Origin: Planctomycetota bacterium
GTDB lineage: Bacteria; Planctomycetota; Planctomycetia; Pirellulales; Lacipirellulaceae
NCBI GenBank assembly: GCA_024278955.1
Contig: JAJRSE010000074.1
Location: 29,792 to 93,791 of the forward strand
Length of the DNA stretch: 64,000 nt
Direction: 5' to 3'
The position numbers were made by a program, and so were the translations under genes. How positions within the stretch are numbered: the first letter of the stretch is position 1; each line of letters begins with the position of its first letter. Shown here one piece after another: positions 54,849 through 63,876 of the stretch. The notes beneath the pieces were generated by a model. The model worked only from the letters and a program-made list of their open reading frames with translations. It was not told the origin of the DNA and ran no database searches.

Positions 54849-56654
54849 TCAGACTTCAAGCTCCCGAAACGCCTTCAAACCGCTACGCATAGGCAAAATA
54901 GTCACCAAACAGGCAAGCACCAGCGACCCAACCAGCCCGAGCGAAAGCCAAAACTTCATATGCCCTGGCTGCAAGGCATTGGAGGGCAACTCCAACCCAT
55001 TCGATAAGAGGAAAAAATGGCATGGCAGTGCCGTCATTCCAACAATCAGCAAAATGTACAACGCCCCCAGTACCAAATTCAGCGTGCCGCCAAATCCCGC
55101 CGCAATCTTGGATGGCGATTGTTCCCGGAAATTTGGCATCACCGCACCCAAGCCTACCGCCATTCCCGAGAGACCAATGCAGATCATCAGACAAACGGCT
55201 TGATGCACCGACACGACCAAAAAAGAAACCTTAAGAATTAAGTCGCTCACTAACACAAGCCCAGCACAAGGAAGCCACGCCCCACCCGCAGCGAATAAAA
55301 ACTTGCCCCAAAGAATCGTATCTCGCGCAACCGGAAGACGCCCGAGTATCCAAAACCGACGACCCTCAAGACTGATCAGAGGATAAATAAACCGGGTCGT
55401 AAACGTCGAAAGAATCAAACCAACCACTGCCAAGTTGAGAAAACTCACAATATTAACCCAAATCATCACCTTGAGATCGGCTTGATGCTGACGAAATCGA
55501 TCGATATTGGCAAAATACAAAAGCAACAGACCAAGAAATATCAGAAACTGGGACCACTGAACCGGATCGCGGCGAAAAAGACGCAAGTCTTTAATAATCA
55601 GCAACCGCATCACCCGAGGAAGCGGGAACGTCAAAACATTGGCAACCCAGTCGATCCAGCTCATGCCAGGTCGCAACTGACGAGCCTGCCTCGTATGAAA
55701 TCGACCATAGCTCTCCCGGAATGTTTTGCCACCAATCCATGTGACAAGCAAGTGAAGCATCATCGCATTCGACACGAGTACGACCAGATACTTACCACTC
55801 TCGAACCAAGGCAAATCTGCCGGGTCCAAGCTTTGGGGTCGAGCCGCATCAAGCAAGCCGCTGCTCAGCCATGTGCTAGGCAACCACTCGACGCGGGTAA
55901 ACTCGAATTGACGAAACGTTGCCTTAAACCACGCGGCACCAAGCAAATCGACGTCGGCAATTTCCAGAGATTTCCATATCGAAAAGTAAGCCGTCGCGAT
56001 CACAGTCAAAGCAACGACGCCCACCAGATATCGACTAAGGTAAGGTAGCCGGTACATCAGAATCAAGCAGGCAAGAGCTCCTATCGCGCAGGGAATGTAA
56101 GCAAACGCAACCATCATCGCGGGGAGATAGGCAAAGTAGTACCACGGAGCAGACACCACCACCCCGTAGGAAATCATCATCGGACTCGCCAGAAGAAAGA
56201 ACCCCCAGCTGCTGAAGAACAGAGCTTCTTGAAAGCGATAAAAAACCAGCCTTGAGTCTCGCACCGATAAAGAAAGAAGAAAGTCGGTCTCGTCCGAGGA
56301 ATAGAGCCCTCCGTAGAGAATGATCCCCGACGAAAAGATCAACATGATCTGAAGAGAGGCAAAGAAAAGCGTAAATACAAACTGGACCGTATTGGCGTGG
56401 TCGGTCGCACCGGGTGGGCCAACATTCTGGAAAATAAAGACGAAACCGCTATAAAAAAGCGCAAACAAACCGAGCCAAAAAAACAAGCTCAGACCTACGA
56501 CAAGGCTCGTACGCAACCGCGCCTCGGTAAATAGAAATATCAACTGCGAGCGGCATTCACGCCATCGCAGCTTCCAGAAAATCTGCCCTTCACGCTCATG
56601 CGTAGGCAGCCTTTCACACTCTCGCACAGTTCCAACTTCGCTAGATAGCATCAA
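54849..56654 (-). CDS. ABC exporter permease (large)
   Basis: The 601-residue protein has many membrane helices, beginning with LRTSLVVGLSLFFWLGLFAL near residue 50. The pattern FFSSWGFFLLASPMMISYG is typical of putative ABC exporter permeases with ten or more helices, often called with DUF-level annotations. A loop with GRFHTRQARQLRPGMSWIDW lies between the helix bundles. Together with the ATPase gene just upstream (23 bp away) it forms an exporter of unknown substrate. Confidence 0.88.
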   Translation of the reverse strand: MMLSSEVGTVRECERLPTHEREGQIFWKLRWRECRSQLIFLFTEARLRTSLVVGLSLFFWLGLFALFYSGFVFIFQNVGPPGATDHANTVQFVFTLFFASLQIMLIFSSGIILYGGLYSSDETDFLLSLSVRDSRLVFYRFQEALFFSSWGFFLLASPMMISYGVVVSAPWYYFAYLPAMMVAFAYIPCAIGALACLILMYRLPYLSRYLVGVVALTVIATAYFSIWKSLEIADVDLLGAAWFKATFRQFEFTRVEWLPSTWLSSGLLDAARPQSLDPADLPWFESGKYLVVLVSNAMMLHLLVTWIGGKTFRESYGRFHTRQARQLRPGMSWIDWVANVLTFPLPRVMRLLIIKDLRLFRRDPVQWSQFLIFLGLLLLYFANIDRFRQHQADLKVMIWVNIVSFLNLAVVGLILSTFTTRFIYPLISLEGRRFWILGRLPVARDTILWGKFLFAAGGAWLPCAGLVLVSDLILKVSFLVVSVHQAVCLMICIGLSGMAVGLGAVMPNFREQSPSKIAAGFGGTLNLVLGALYILLIVGMTALPCHFFLLSNGLELPSNALQPGHMKFWLSLGLVGSLVLACLVTILPMRSGLKAFRELEV

Positions 56655-56677
56655 TTTTTTCTTCGATCCAAAGTAAC

Positions 56678-57400
56678 CTAAGCCCCCATGAGAGACAACA
56701 ACAACGATTCCATGCTCTTCCCCTCCTCGATAGCCTTCTCTTGCAGCTTGTCGACTTGCCCCTCGAACGTCAATTCGCCCTCTTTCATAACCGCAACTCG
56801 ATCTGCTATTTCCTCTGCCACGCTCAGCATATGAGTCGACATCAGCACCGTCTTACCCTGCCGCACATACTCTTGCAACAAATCCTTGACCAACCGGATG
56901 CTCTGAGGATCAAGGCCAACCATCGGCTCGTCAACCACAAGCACGTCTGGTTGATGTATCAACGCTGCCGCAAAAACCGTACGTTGCCGCATCCCGTGCG
57001 AATAGCTTTCCGCAAGTCGATCTAAAAAATCGCCGAGTGCGAATCTCTCAGCCTCGCGATCGACCCCCTCTCGTATTTCCGCCGTGGTCAAACCGTAGAT
57101 CTCTGCGACCAACTCCAAAAACTCTCGCCCAGAAAGCTTTTCGTACAAGTAAGGCTGGTCAGGCACATAGCCCACCAATCGGCTCACCTCGCGAGAATGG
57201 TCCACCACATTATACGGACCCACCGTGACCGTGCCCTCGCTGGGACGTAAAAGACCCACCAACATCTTGAGCGTCGTCGTCTTGCCAGCGCCGTTATGAC
57301 CCAGCAGGGCAAGCATTTCACCTTGCGAGACCGACAGATCAAGTCCCTTGACGGCATCACGCTTACCGTAGGAGCGTGTCACGTGTTGGAACTTAATCAC
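56678..57400 (-). CDS. ABC transporter ATPase
   Basis: The 240-residue ATPase has Walker A (LLGHNGAGKTTTLKMLVG), Q-loop (VGYVPDQPYLYEKLSGRE), signature in ESYSHGMRQRTVFAAALI, Walker B (PDVLVVDEPMVGLDPQS) and H-loop (LMSTHMLSVAEEIADRV). The signature is SHGMRQR, a variant of LSGGQ. It is the middle gene of a three-gene minus-strand operon: membrane-anchored protein (58432), this ATPase, permease. The start is the ATG at 57400. Confidence 0.94.
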   Translation of the reverse strand: MIKFQHVTRSYGKRDAVKGLDLSVSQGEMLALLGHNGAGKTTTLKMLVGLLRPSEGTVTVGPYNVVDHSREVSRLVGYVPDQPYLYEKLSGREFLELVAEIYGLTTAEIREGVDREAERFALGDFLDRLAESYSHGMRQRTVFAAALIHQPDVLVVDEPMVGLDPQSIRLVKDLLQEYVRQGKTVLMSTHMLSVAEEIADRVAVMKEGELTFEGQVDKLQEKAIEEGKSMESLLLSLMGA

Positions 57401-57478
57401 ATGTTACCTAGCGAAACAGATCACAGAAAAAAACAGCGAAAAACGGAAAAGAATAGGCCACAGAACGTACTTTCAAAA

Positions 57479-58432
57479 CTAAACCTCGGGAGCAGAAGAC
57501 CTCTCCTCATCACGATTGCCTTCCGGCAGTTCCGGAGTTTCTATTTCAGCTCCCTGGCGACGCAATATTTCAAAAAGCTCAACCCCCACCTTGGCCGCCT
57601 CGGCTTTCGACAACCGATCAAATCGCATTTTGGTGCTCCCTACGTAGACTTCGCGGCGAAGAACCGTCCCATTCTTTTCGACCCAAGAAACCGCTTGCAA
57701 ACGCGACTTCTTCGACACGCCCGAGCCGGCCTTGCTGCGATACTCCACTCGCATCAAACGGCGAATCTCTCCTTGGTACTCCATCGAATCTTCCGAAACA
57801 ACTTCCGCCTCCACCACTTCTACCGGATCGCTCGGAGAATGAAAAGGACTGAAAACTTCTTCCCGCCAACGACGCCCCTCATACATCAGCGGTAATCGAG
57901 CGTCAGGAAACAACGCCTCGCTAAGCGATTTCTTTTCGGGCAAATAAACCGAGGTGGGATACGAAATTTCTCCCGACCGTATTTCCAGTTCCAACTCGCT
58001 GTCTTTCACTCTTCCCGAAATGCTGAGCACCGACGGCATCTCGTTCAAGCTAATGCTGCTCTCAAAAGCCGAGAAATTATCAAGCGAGTCAAACTCAATC
58101 CGTGTCTTCGCATCGAACGACATGTTACCCAGGTTTCCCACCGCATGACGCATCCAAGCCGGGGCAAGCTCCATCAACGGAGCGTCTTTCAGGAGTATGT
58201 GGTTATGTAACTCCGTGGTGCCACCCACCCCGTCGATTCGGACACTCGCAGCAAAACCGACGGGCTTGCCTCCCCACTCGACGCTCCAGGCGATCACTTC
58301 GCCAGCCTTATAAGACTGGGAAACCGGAGGTTGCCCATCAATAAACGAGGGCAATATCCGCTCGACGAACAGCCATGTCATGCTGCTCAGCCAGAGAACC
58401 ACAATCGCAGATACGAAAACTCGATTGGCCAT
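57479..58432 (-). CDS. Membrane-anchored protein of unknown function, exporter operon
   Basis: The 317-residue protein has an N-terminal helix (VFVSAIVVLWLSSMTWLFV) that probably anchors it in the membrane with the remainder outside the cytoplasm. The mature part looks beta-rich (VIAWSVEWGGKPVGFAASVR; ISLNEMPSVLSISGRVKDS), like lipid- or lipoprotein-handling folds, but no specific family is recognised. It is the first gene of the exporter operon, 78 bp ahead of the ATPase gene, so an accessory role in export is a fair inference. Confidence 0.75.
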   Translation of the reverse strand: MANRVFVSAIVVLWLSSMTWLFVERILPSFIDGQPPVSQSYKAGEVIAWSVEWGGKPVGFAASVRIDGVGGTTELHNHILLKDAPLMELAPAWMRHAVGNLGNMSFDAKTRIEFDSLDNFSAFESSISLNEMPSVLSISGRVKDSELELEIRSGEISYPTSVYLPEKKSLSEALFPDARLPLMYEGRRWREEVFSPFHSPSDPVEVVEAEVVSEDSMEYQGEIRRLMRVEYRSKAGSGVSKKSRLQAVSWVEKNGTVLRREVYVGSTKMRFDRLSKAEAAKVGVELFEILRRQGAEIETPELPEGNRDEERSSAPEV

Positions 58433-58692
58433 AAATTAGTGCTCGCAAGCGGAAAAAGCCACCAGACGTCCCCCCCCTGGCATAGGCTGCTCTAACACAA
58501 CAGCATCAAGATTCCCCCAAGACGCTGCTCTCCCATTCTACTCGACAGCCCTGAATAATGCGACAGAACGTAGTTCGAGAGCAGGCAAACTGAAAAATCG
58601 CCTTTTTCCGCCGATTCAGCCAGGGGAAAGAAGTCGATCTCCACGTGTAACAGCGGGAACAGCGAGAATCCCTGATGTTTTACATTGCAGAT

Positions 58693-59292
58693 TCACGCCT
58701 CAGCAGGACTTTTCTGTTTTCCTTTGGCCGAGGCTGCCAGCCTCTCTAAAAATTCTTCGATCGTGTACACGCGAAGTTTCAGAGGAACCTTTTTGTCGGC
58801 CTTTTGTTTTTCCTCACGCCGTTTAAGAGCCATTTCCACCACTTCGTCGGCGTTGTTGTTCAGATTCACCGCTTCCACTAGCAGATCGTAGCCGCTGCTG
58901 CTTCGCGATAGTTCTTCTAACTCGCGGTAGCTGCCTAATTTTTTCGCGGCTTCTCGGAGCACTTGGGCCCCGTTTTTAGCATAAAACAAGCGAATCAACC
59001 GGCAGTTGTCCGGCAACACCGGCGTAAGCATCCTCGGATGCGTCACCAGACCGCGGCGATTGGTCCTGCGTAAAAAAACCTGAAGGTCCTGAACCTGCGA
59101 CCGAGAAATCAGGTCACCATCTTCGTAGCCTCCCATGCTCTGAAAAAACCGAACGACTGTCTTCTCAAGGACAGTACGCCCAGCAGGCTTGCCTTCCGCC
59201 ACAGGCTCTCCCAGACACTGCTCGGAAGCAAGAACGATAAACAATCCAACAAACAAGGGAAAGAAAAACCTGTTCACAGAGCAAAACCTCAT
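58693..59292 (-). CDS. Secreted protein of unknown function, helical
   Basis: Taken from the ATG at 59292, the product is 199 residues with a signal peptide (FFFPLFVGLFIVLASEQCLG). Upstream in-frame ATGs at 59331 and 59349 would only place extra residues before the signal peptide. The mature part is helical and rich in charged residues (LQVFLRRTNRRGLVTHPRML, then VLREAAKKLGSYRELEELSR); no catalytic motif is seen. It is separated by a gap of 260 bp from the exporter operon, in which I see nothing else. Confidence 0.7.
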   Translation of the reverse strand: MRFCSVNRFFFPLFVGLFIVLASEQCLGEPVAEGKPAGRTVLEKTVVRFFQSMGGYEDGDLISRSQVQDLQVFLRRTNRRGLVTHPRMLTPVLPDNCRLIRLFYAKNGAQVLREAAKKLGSYRELEELSRSSSGYDLLVEAVNLNNNADEVVEMALKRREEKQKADKKVPLKLRVYTIEEFLERLAASAKGKQKSPAEA

Positions 59293-59580
59293 TGGAAGGG
59301 AAACGCTTGGTCGGACCTCAGGAATGGACATCTCCGAAATTTCGCCCATCGAGACACTACAAACCTAGCACACAGCTCGAATTCCCTAGTGGCAACTGTA
59401 AACTATTACCACAAAAGTACTTAGAGGTTTCCCACGAGTTCCCATTGCAACGATCCAACCTCCATTTGCCGAGCTTCGATTTGCAAAAATACCCTCAATC
59501 CAGTATCCTGAGGTCCGACGCTGAGGTTTTTAGGGTCAGACAAAATACGGATAATATTGGCTCGTACAGGAGGTAAACAC

Positions 59581-59811
59581 ATGTCGAACTCAATCTATTA
59601 CGTTCAGGAATGTCCAACTTGCGGAAGGAATTTGCAAGTTCGTGTCGAGTACCTAGGCAAAAATGTCACATGCCAGCACTGTGCTGCAACATTTGAAGCC
59701 TTCGACCCCAGCTCCTCGGGGCCTGCCCCCATGCAATCAGGCATCGGGCTTATTGATCGCGTCGAAGAGCTCATCGAATCCGCCTCGCGTGCGACCGCTG
59801 GCAGCTCATAG
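59581..59811 (+). CDS. Small zinc-ribbon protein
   Basis: The 76-residue protein starts at ATG 59581 with a perfect AGGAGG seven bases upstream. It contains ECPTCGRNLQVRVEYLGKN followed by VTCQHC, a four-cysteine zinc ribbon (CPxC...CxxC). Very similar short ribbons occur in many planctomycete proteins, alone or fused to other domains, which supports the taxonomic assignment. The C-terminal part is short and contains a predicted helix (IDRVEELIESASRATA). Its role is unknown. It is divergent to the gene at 58693-59292. Confidence 0.88.
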   Translation: MSNSIYYVQECPTCGRNLQVRVEYLGKNVTCQHCAATFEAFDPSSSGPAPMQSGIGLIDRVEELIESASRATAGSS

Positions 59812-59871
59812 CCGCCTCTCGCAGAATCCTACGATCCCCCAAAGTCGAGATTCACTCCGTAAATCTCCGTT

Positions 59872-59888
59872 GATTCGCGGAGCGAATC
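59872..59888. terminator. Hairpin between convergent zinc-ribbon and aroA genes
   Basis: GATTCGC (59872-59878) and GCGAATC (59882-59888) form a perfect 7-bp stem with a 3-base loop. A longer outer pairing, GAGATTC (59847) with GAATCTC (59884), is an alternative. It fills the 88-bp gap between converging genes and lacks a clear T-run, so it may be a factor-dependent or bidirectional terminator. Confidence 0.5.
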
Positions 59889-59899
59889 TCAGCGTTTTG

Positions 59900-61183
59900 C
59901 TACCCGCCGCAAACACCCTTCAAATCCTCAAAAAAACGCGGATACGTTTTCGCCGTACATCCCGGGTCAAGAATCACTACCCCTGGCCGAACAAGCCCCG
60001 CCACGGCAAAGCTCATCGCCATCCGGTGGTCGTTGTAGGTTGCTATCTCAGCCGGACAGAACTTCCCAGGGCGAATCTCTATTCCCGCCTCGCTTTCGAC
60101 AACTTCTGCCCCCAGCTTACTCAGCTCAGTCGCAAGCGCCGAAATCCGATCGGTTTCCTTATGCCGAATATGTGCCACGTTGCGAATCCGCGTCGGGCCT
60201 TCGGCAAACAACGCCACAACCGCTAGCGTTTGCACCGTATCGCTAATCGCGTTCATGTCGACATCGATTCCCTTGAGCGAACCACCGACAACCGTCACGC
60301 GATCGTTCTCGTAGCGAACCTCACAGCCCATTTCCTCTAGGCAATCGACAAACGCGACATCTCCCTGCAAGCTGCTCTTGGAAAGGCCCATAACCGTCAC
60401 TTCGCCACCTGTTACCGCGGCAGCCGCCCAAAAATAGCTCGCCGCCGAGGCGTCGGGCTCGATCGCATAATCCGCGGCTCGATACGAAGAGCTGCTTGGA
60501 ATTTGGATTTCAGAAAAATCGGAAGCCCCTTCCACCACAACTCCAAACGACTTCATCACCTCAAGCGTCATTTCCACATACGGCACCGAGACCAGTGTCC
60601 CCTCGACCCGCAAGGTGACCGCCTTCTGGGCACACGGAGCCGCCATCAGCAAGCCGCTCAAAAACTGGCTCGAGATATTCCCTGCGATCGTCGCCTCGCC
60701 CCCTGGAAGCCCATCGGCAACAATCGCTACCGGCGGACAGTCACCCGTCCCCTCACATACAACTTGCGCCCCCAGTTGCCGCAGCGCCACCACCAAATCG
60801 CCGATCGGCCTTTCTCGCATCCTCGCAATGCCATCCAGTCGATAATTCCCTTTCCCGAGGGTCACCAGGGCCGTCAGAAAACGAATCGTTGTGCCGCTAT
60901 TACCAACATGCACCTCCGAATCGCTCGCCGGCAATATACCCCTACACCCCTCGACAACTAGAGTCTCGCCACGTTCCTGGACCTCTATCACGATGCCCAA
61001 TCGCCGCAGCCCTTCAATCATCACCCGGGTGTCTTCACTATCCAGCGCACCGCGAAGCGTCGACCTTCCGTCGGCCAAGGCGGCGCACACGAGCGCCCGG
61101 TTCGTAATGCTTTTCGATCCAGGCGGCTGAACCGTCGATCGAACCGGATGAGTAACGGGGTCGATTTCAAATGACTCTTGCAT
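59900..61183 (-). CDS. aroA: 3-phosphoshikimate 1-carboxyvinyltransferase (EPSP synthase)
   Basis: The 427-residue enzyme of the shikimate pathway joins phosphoenolpyruvate to shikimate-3-phosphate; chorismate made from its product is also the substrate of MqnA. Diagnostic motifs are [37 protein letters not shown] and [23 protein letters not shown] 61183 gives the same length as the E. coli protein (427). An in-frame ATG at 61204 is possible, and a TATAAC-type -10 lies upstream on the minus strand. Confidence 0.96.
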   Translation of the reverse strand: MQESFEIDPVTHPVRSTVQPPGSKSITNRALVCAALADGRSTLRGALDSEDTRVMIEGLRRLGIVIEVQERGETLVVEGCRGILPASDSEVHVGNSGTTIRFLTALVTLGKGNYRLDGIARMRERPIGDLVVALRQLGAQVVCEGTGDCPPVAIVADGLPGGEATIAGNISSQFLSGLLMAAPCAQKAVTLRVEGTLVSVPYVEMTLEVMKSFGVVVEGASDFSEIQIPSSSSYRAADYAIEPDASAASYFWAAAAVTGGEVTVMGLSKSSLQGDVAFVDCLEEMGCEVRYENDRVTVVGGSLKGIDVDMNAISDTVQTLAVVALFAEGPTRIRNVAHIRHKETDRISALATELSKLGAEVVESEAGIEIRPGKFCPAEIATYNDHRMAMSFAVAGLVRPGVVILDPGCTAKTYPRFFEDLKGVCGG

Positions 61184-61331
61184 AAAATCTGCTGCTACTT
61201 CCATCGCCAAGGAACAAGAGGTTATAGTAGGTACCAACCTATCGCAATTCAGTAGATTCCACCAGATCCCAACCCGCGGCCAATGCCCTCCTCGTCGAGT
61301 TCTAGGCACTATTTACACGAGTGATCACAGC

Positions 61332-63515
61332 ATGAAAAAAGTTCGTACCGGGGGCGGCTGGCCTGCAGTTGCCTACACCTTTCGGAAAGCCAAAGAAGCC
61401 GGAGGCCTGCTCAAGCTTTGGCACGCCATGCGATCAAAAAATGCCTGCAAAACCTGCGCCCTCGGCATGGGCGGACAGCGCGGAGGCATGGTCAACGAGC
61501 TAGGCCACTTTCCCGAAGTCTGCAAAAAATCGCTCCAAGCAATGGTCGCCGACATGCAAGGCGCCATCTCCCCAGAATTTTGGAATCAATACACACCCGA
61601 AAAGCTGCAACGCCTTTCACCACGCGAATTAGAAAACTGCGGACGACTAACCCAACCGCTTCTCTACACTCCGCAACTGCAACGCTTTCAGCCCATCTCT
61701 TGGGATGAGGTCTACAAGCGAATCTCGCAGAAGTTGCGCGAACTCGCGGCGGACGAAACGTTTTGGTATTTCAGCGGACGAAGCAGCAACGAGGCCGGCT
61801 TTCTACTACAAATGTTTGCCCGACTCTACGGAACCAACAACGTCAATAACTGTAGCTACTACTGCCATCAGGCCAGTGGCGTTGGCCTAACCAGCGTCAC
61901 CGGAAGCGGCACCGCAACCATTCTGCTCGAAGATCTCGACCACGCCGATTTAGTCTTTGTCATCGGAGGCAACCCCGCAAGCAACCACCCTCGACTGATG
62001 CGCACCCTGATGCAAGTGCGCCGGCGCGGTGGCGAGGTCATCGTCATCAACCCAATTGTCGAAACGGGACTCGTCAACTTCAGCGTCCCCAGCGATCCCC
62101 AAAGCCTGCTCTTCGGAAGCAAAATCGCAAGCCTCTACGTCCAGCCCCACATCGGAGGCGATCTGGCGCTTCTCACTGGAATCGCAAAACGCATTGTCGA
62201 GCTAGGCCACCACGATCTACCCTTTCTCGAATCTGCCTGCAACGGATGGCCCGAGCTTAGCACACAACTCGAAGAAGCCTCCTGGGAAGAAATCATTGAA
62301 AAAAGTGGCGTCCCCAAAGAACAAATCGACGCCCTCGCCGAAAAATACGCCCAATCCAAAAACGCCGTCTTCAGTTGGACCATGGGAATTACCCATCACG
62401 TTCACGGAGTACAAAACGTCCAGGCGATCGGCAATCTGGCCCTACTACGCGGAATGGTTGGTCGCCCAGGTGCAGGCCTGATGCCAATTCGCGGCCACTC
62501 GAATGTGCAGGGAATCGGCTCGGTTGGAGTCACCCCCAAGCTCAAGGACGCGATTTTCGACCGCCTCCAAGACCATTTTGGAGTCTCGCTCCCAACCACC
62601 ACCGGCCTCGACACGATGGAATGTATGGAGGACGCCGCCAGTGGCAAGCTGAAATTCGGCTTCTGCCTAGGCGGCAATCTCTACGGCTCCAACCCCGACG
62701 CCAAGTTCGCCGAGCGCGCCTTGAAGAATCTCGACATGCTTGTTTACCTCAACACAACACTCAACACGGGCCACGCCTTTGCGCTGGCTCGCGAAACGAT
62801 CATTCTGCCAGTGCTCGCTCGCGACGAAGAACCCCAACCTACGACCCAAGAGTCGATGTTCAATCTCATTCGACTTAGCGATGGCGGCCCACAACGACTC
62901 GAAGGGCCTCGAAGCGAAGTCGAAGTGATCGCCAAGATCGCCGACTACACCCTCGGCGACGACTCACCGGTCGACTGGAAATCGATGCACGACACGGGCC
63001 GTATTCGCGAAGCGATCGCGGCGATTGTGCCCGGCTTCGAAAAAATCGCGACCATCGCCGACACAAAAGAAGAATTTCAAATCGACGGCCGCACCATCCA
63101 CGAACCTCGGTTCCCAACCCCCGACGGTCGCGCACAACTTCACTGCCACACACTTCCAAAACTTGCAAGCACCGAAGATCGCAAGCTACGCCTGATGACC
63201 ATCCGCAGCGAAGGGCAATTCAACACCGTCGTCTACGAAGAAATCGATCTCTACCGAGGAGTTCCCCGGCGCGACGTCGTCCTGATCCATCCCGACGACA
63301 TAAAACGCCTGGGGCTCGACCTCTCCTCAACCGTCACGGTAAGCGGCCCCGCCGGCACCCTCTCCGGCATCACACTCCACCCCTTCAAAGAAATTCGCCC
63401 CGGCAACACCGCCATGTATTTCCCCGAAGCCAACGTCCTAGTAAGCCGCCAGCTCGATCCAGTAAGCAAAACCCCCGCTTTCAAGTCCGTGCTTGTTACA
63501 ATAGAAGCTGATTGA
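61332..63515 (+). CDS. Molybdopterin oxidoreductase, FdhF/YdeP type
   Basis: The 727-residue protein belongs to the bis-MGD molybdenum enzyme family. Cys39 and Cys42 (ACKTCALG) and Cys64 are candidate Fe-S ligands, but the third position of the usual CxxCxxxC motif is Met46, so the cluster may be altered. The molybdenum-ligand position appears as Cys178 in NCSYYCHQASGVGL, where formate dehydrogenase H has selenocysteine. GAGLMPIRGHSNVQGIGS is also typical of the subfamily. The C-terminal domain binds the second pterin (TPDGRAQLHCHTLPK). The substrate is unknown; formate is possible. No Tat signal is seen, so it is cytoplasmic. Confidence 0.9.
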   Translation: MKKVRTGGGWPAVAYTFRKAKEAGGLLKLWHAMRSKNACKTCALGMGGQRGGMVNELGHFPEVCKKSLQAMVADMQGAISPEFWNQYTPEKLQRLSPRELENCGRLTQPLLYTPQLQRFQPISWDEVYKRISQKLRELAADETFWYFSGRSSNEAGFLLQMFARLYGTNNVNNCSYYCHQASGVGLTSVTGSGTATILLEDLDHADLVFVIGGNPASNHPRLMRTLMQVRRRGGEVIVINPIVETGLVNFSVPSDPQSLLFGSKIASLYVQPHIGGDLALLTGIAKRIVELGHHDLPFLESACNGWPELSTQLEEASWEEIIEKSGVPKEQIDALAEKYAQSKNAVFSWTMGITHHVHGVQNVQAIGNLALLRGMVGRPGAGLMPIRGHSNVQGIGSVGVTPKLKDAIFDRLQDHFGVSLPTTTGLDTMECMEDAASGKLKFGFCLGGNLYGSNPDAKFAERALKNLDMLVYLNTTLNTGHAFALARETIILPVLARDEEPQPTTQESMFNLIRLSDGGPQRLEGPRSEVEVIAKIADYTLGDDSPVDWKSMHDTGRIREAIAAIVPGFEKIATIADTKEEFQIDGRTIHEPRFPTPDGRAQLHCHTLPKLASTEDRKLRLMTIRSEGQFNTVVYEEIDLYRGVPRRDVVLIHPDDIKRLGLDLSSTVTVSGPAGTLSGITLHPFKEIRPGNTAMYFPEANVLVSRQLDPVSKTPAFKSVLVTIEAD

Positions 63516-63562
63516 TAGAAAACGATTGCCTTTTCTTCAGCAATTGGCGAGAATCGAACACT

Positions 63563-63811
63563 ATGAGCACGAACATCCCTAACATTTTTGAAGAAGCGAT
63601 GTCTCTCCCTGATGGCGACCGCGCTAGCCTCGTGCATTTGCTTCTGCATAGCCTGCAACCACCTAACATTATTAGCGAGAATAGTATCTCGCTCGAAGAT
63701 GAACTCGCAAAGCGGCTCGAAGATTATGACTCTGGCCAATCTCAAGCCTCCGACATCAAAGACGTAGCGGTACGAGTTCAACAAGCAATCAAGAAAAGAA
63801 ACGCTCAGTGA
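63563..63811 (+). CDS. Addiction-module antitoxin (TIGR02574-like)
   Basis: The 82-residue protein starts at ATG 63563. Its sequence (FEEAMSLPDGDRASLVHLLL followed by HSLQPP) matches the short antitoxins that precede ParE/RelE toxins in type II modules. The stop overlaps the toxin start (GTGA), as is usual in such pairs. The C-terminal part is charged and helical (LAKRLEDYDSGQSQ) and would wrap the toxin. Its partner is broken, so the antitoxin may be a leftover. Confidence 0.85.
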   Translation: MSTNIPNIFEEAMSLPDGDRASLVHLLLHSLQPPNIISENSISLEDELAKRLEDYDSGQSQASDIKDVAVRVQQAIKKRNAQ

Positions 63812-63876
63812 AACCACGAGTCCTTCAAGATGCCGAAACAGAGCTGCATACAGCAACGCTATGGTATATGCAGTAG
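63808..63876 (+). pseudogene. ParE/RelE-type toxin, truncated after 22 codons
   Basis: A frame from GTG 63808, overlapping the antitoxin stop by two bases, encodes MKPRVLQDAETELHTATLWY and then ends at TAG 63874. The sequence fits the N-terminus of a ParE/RelE toxin, which normally continues for another 70 or so residues. Sequence unlike a toxin follows immediately, so the gene is disrupted. Confidence 0.75.
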
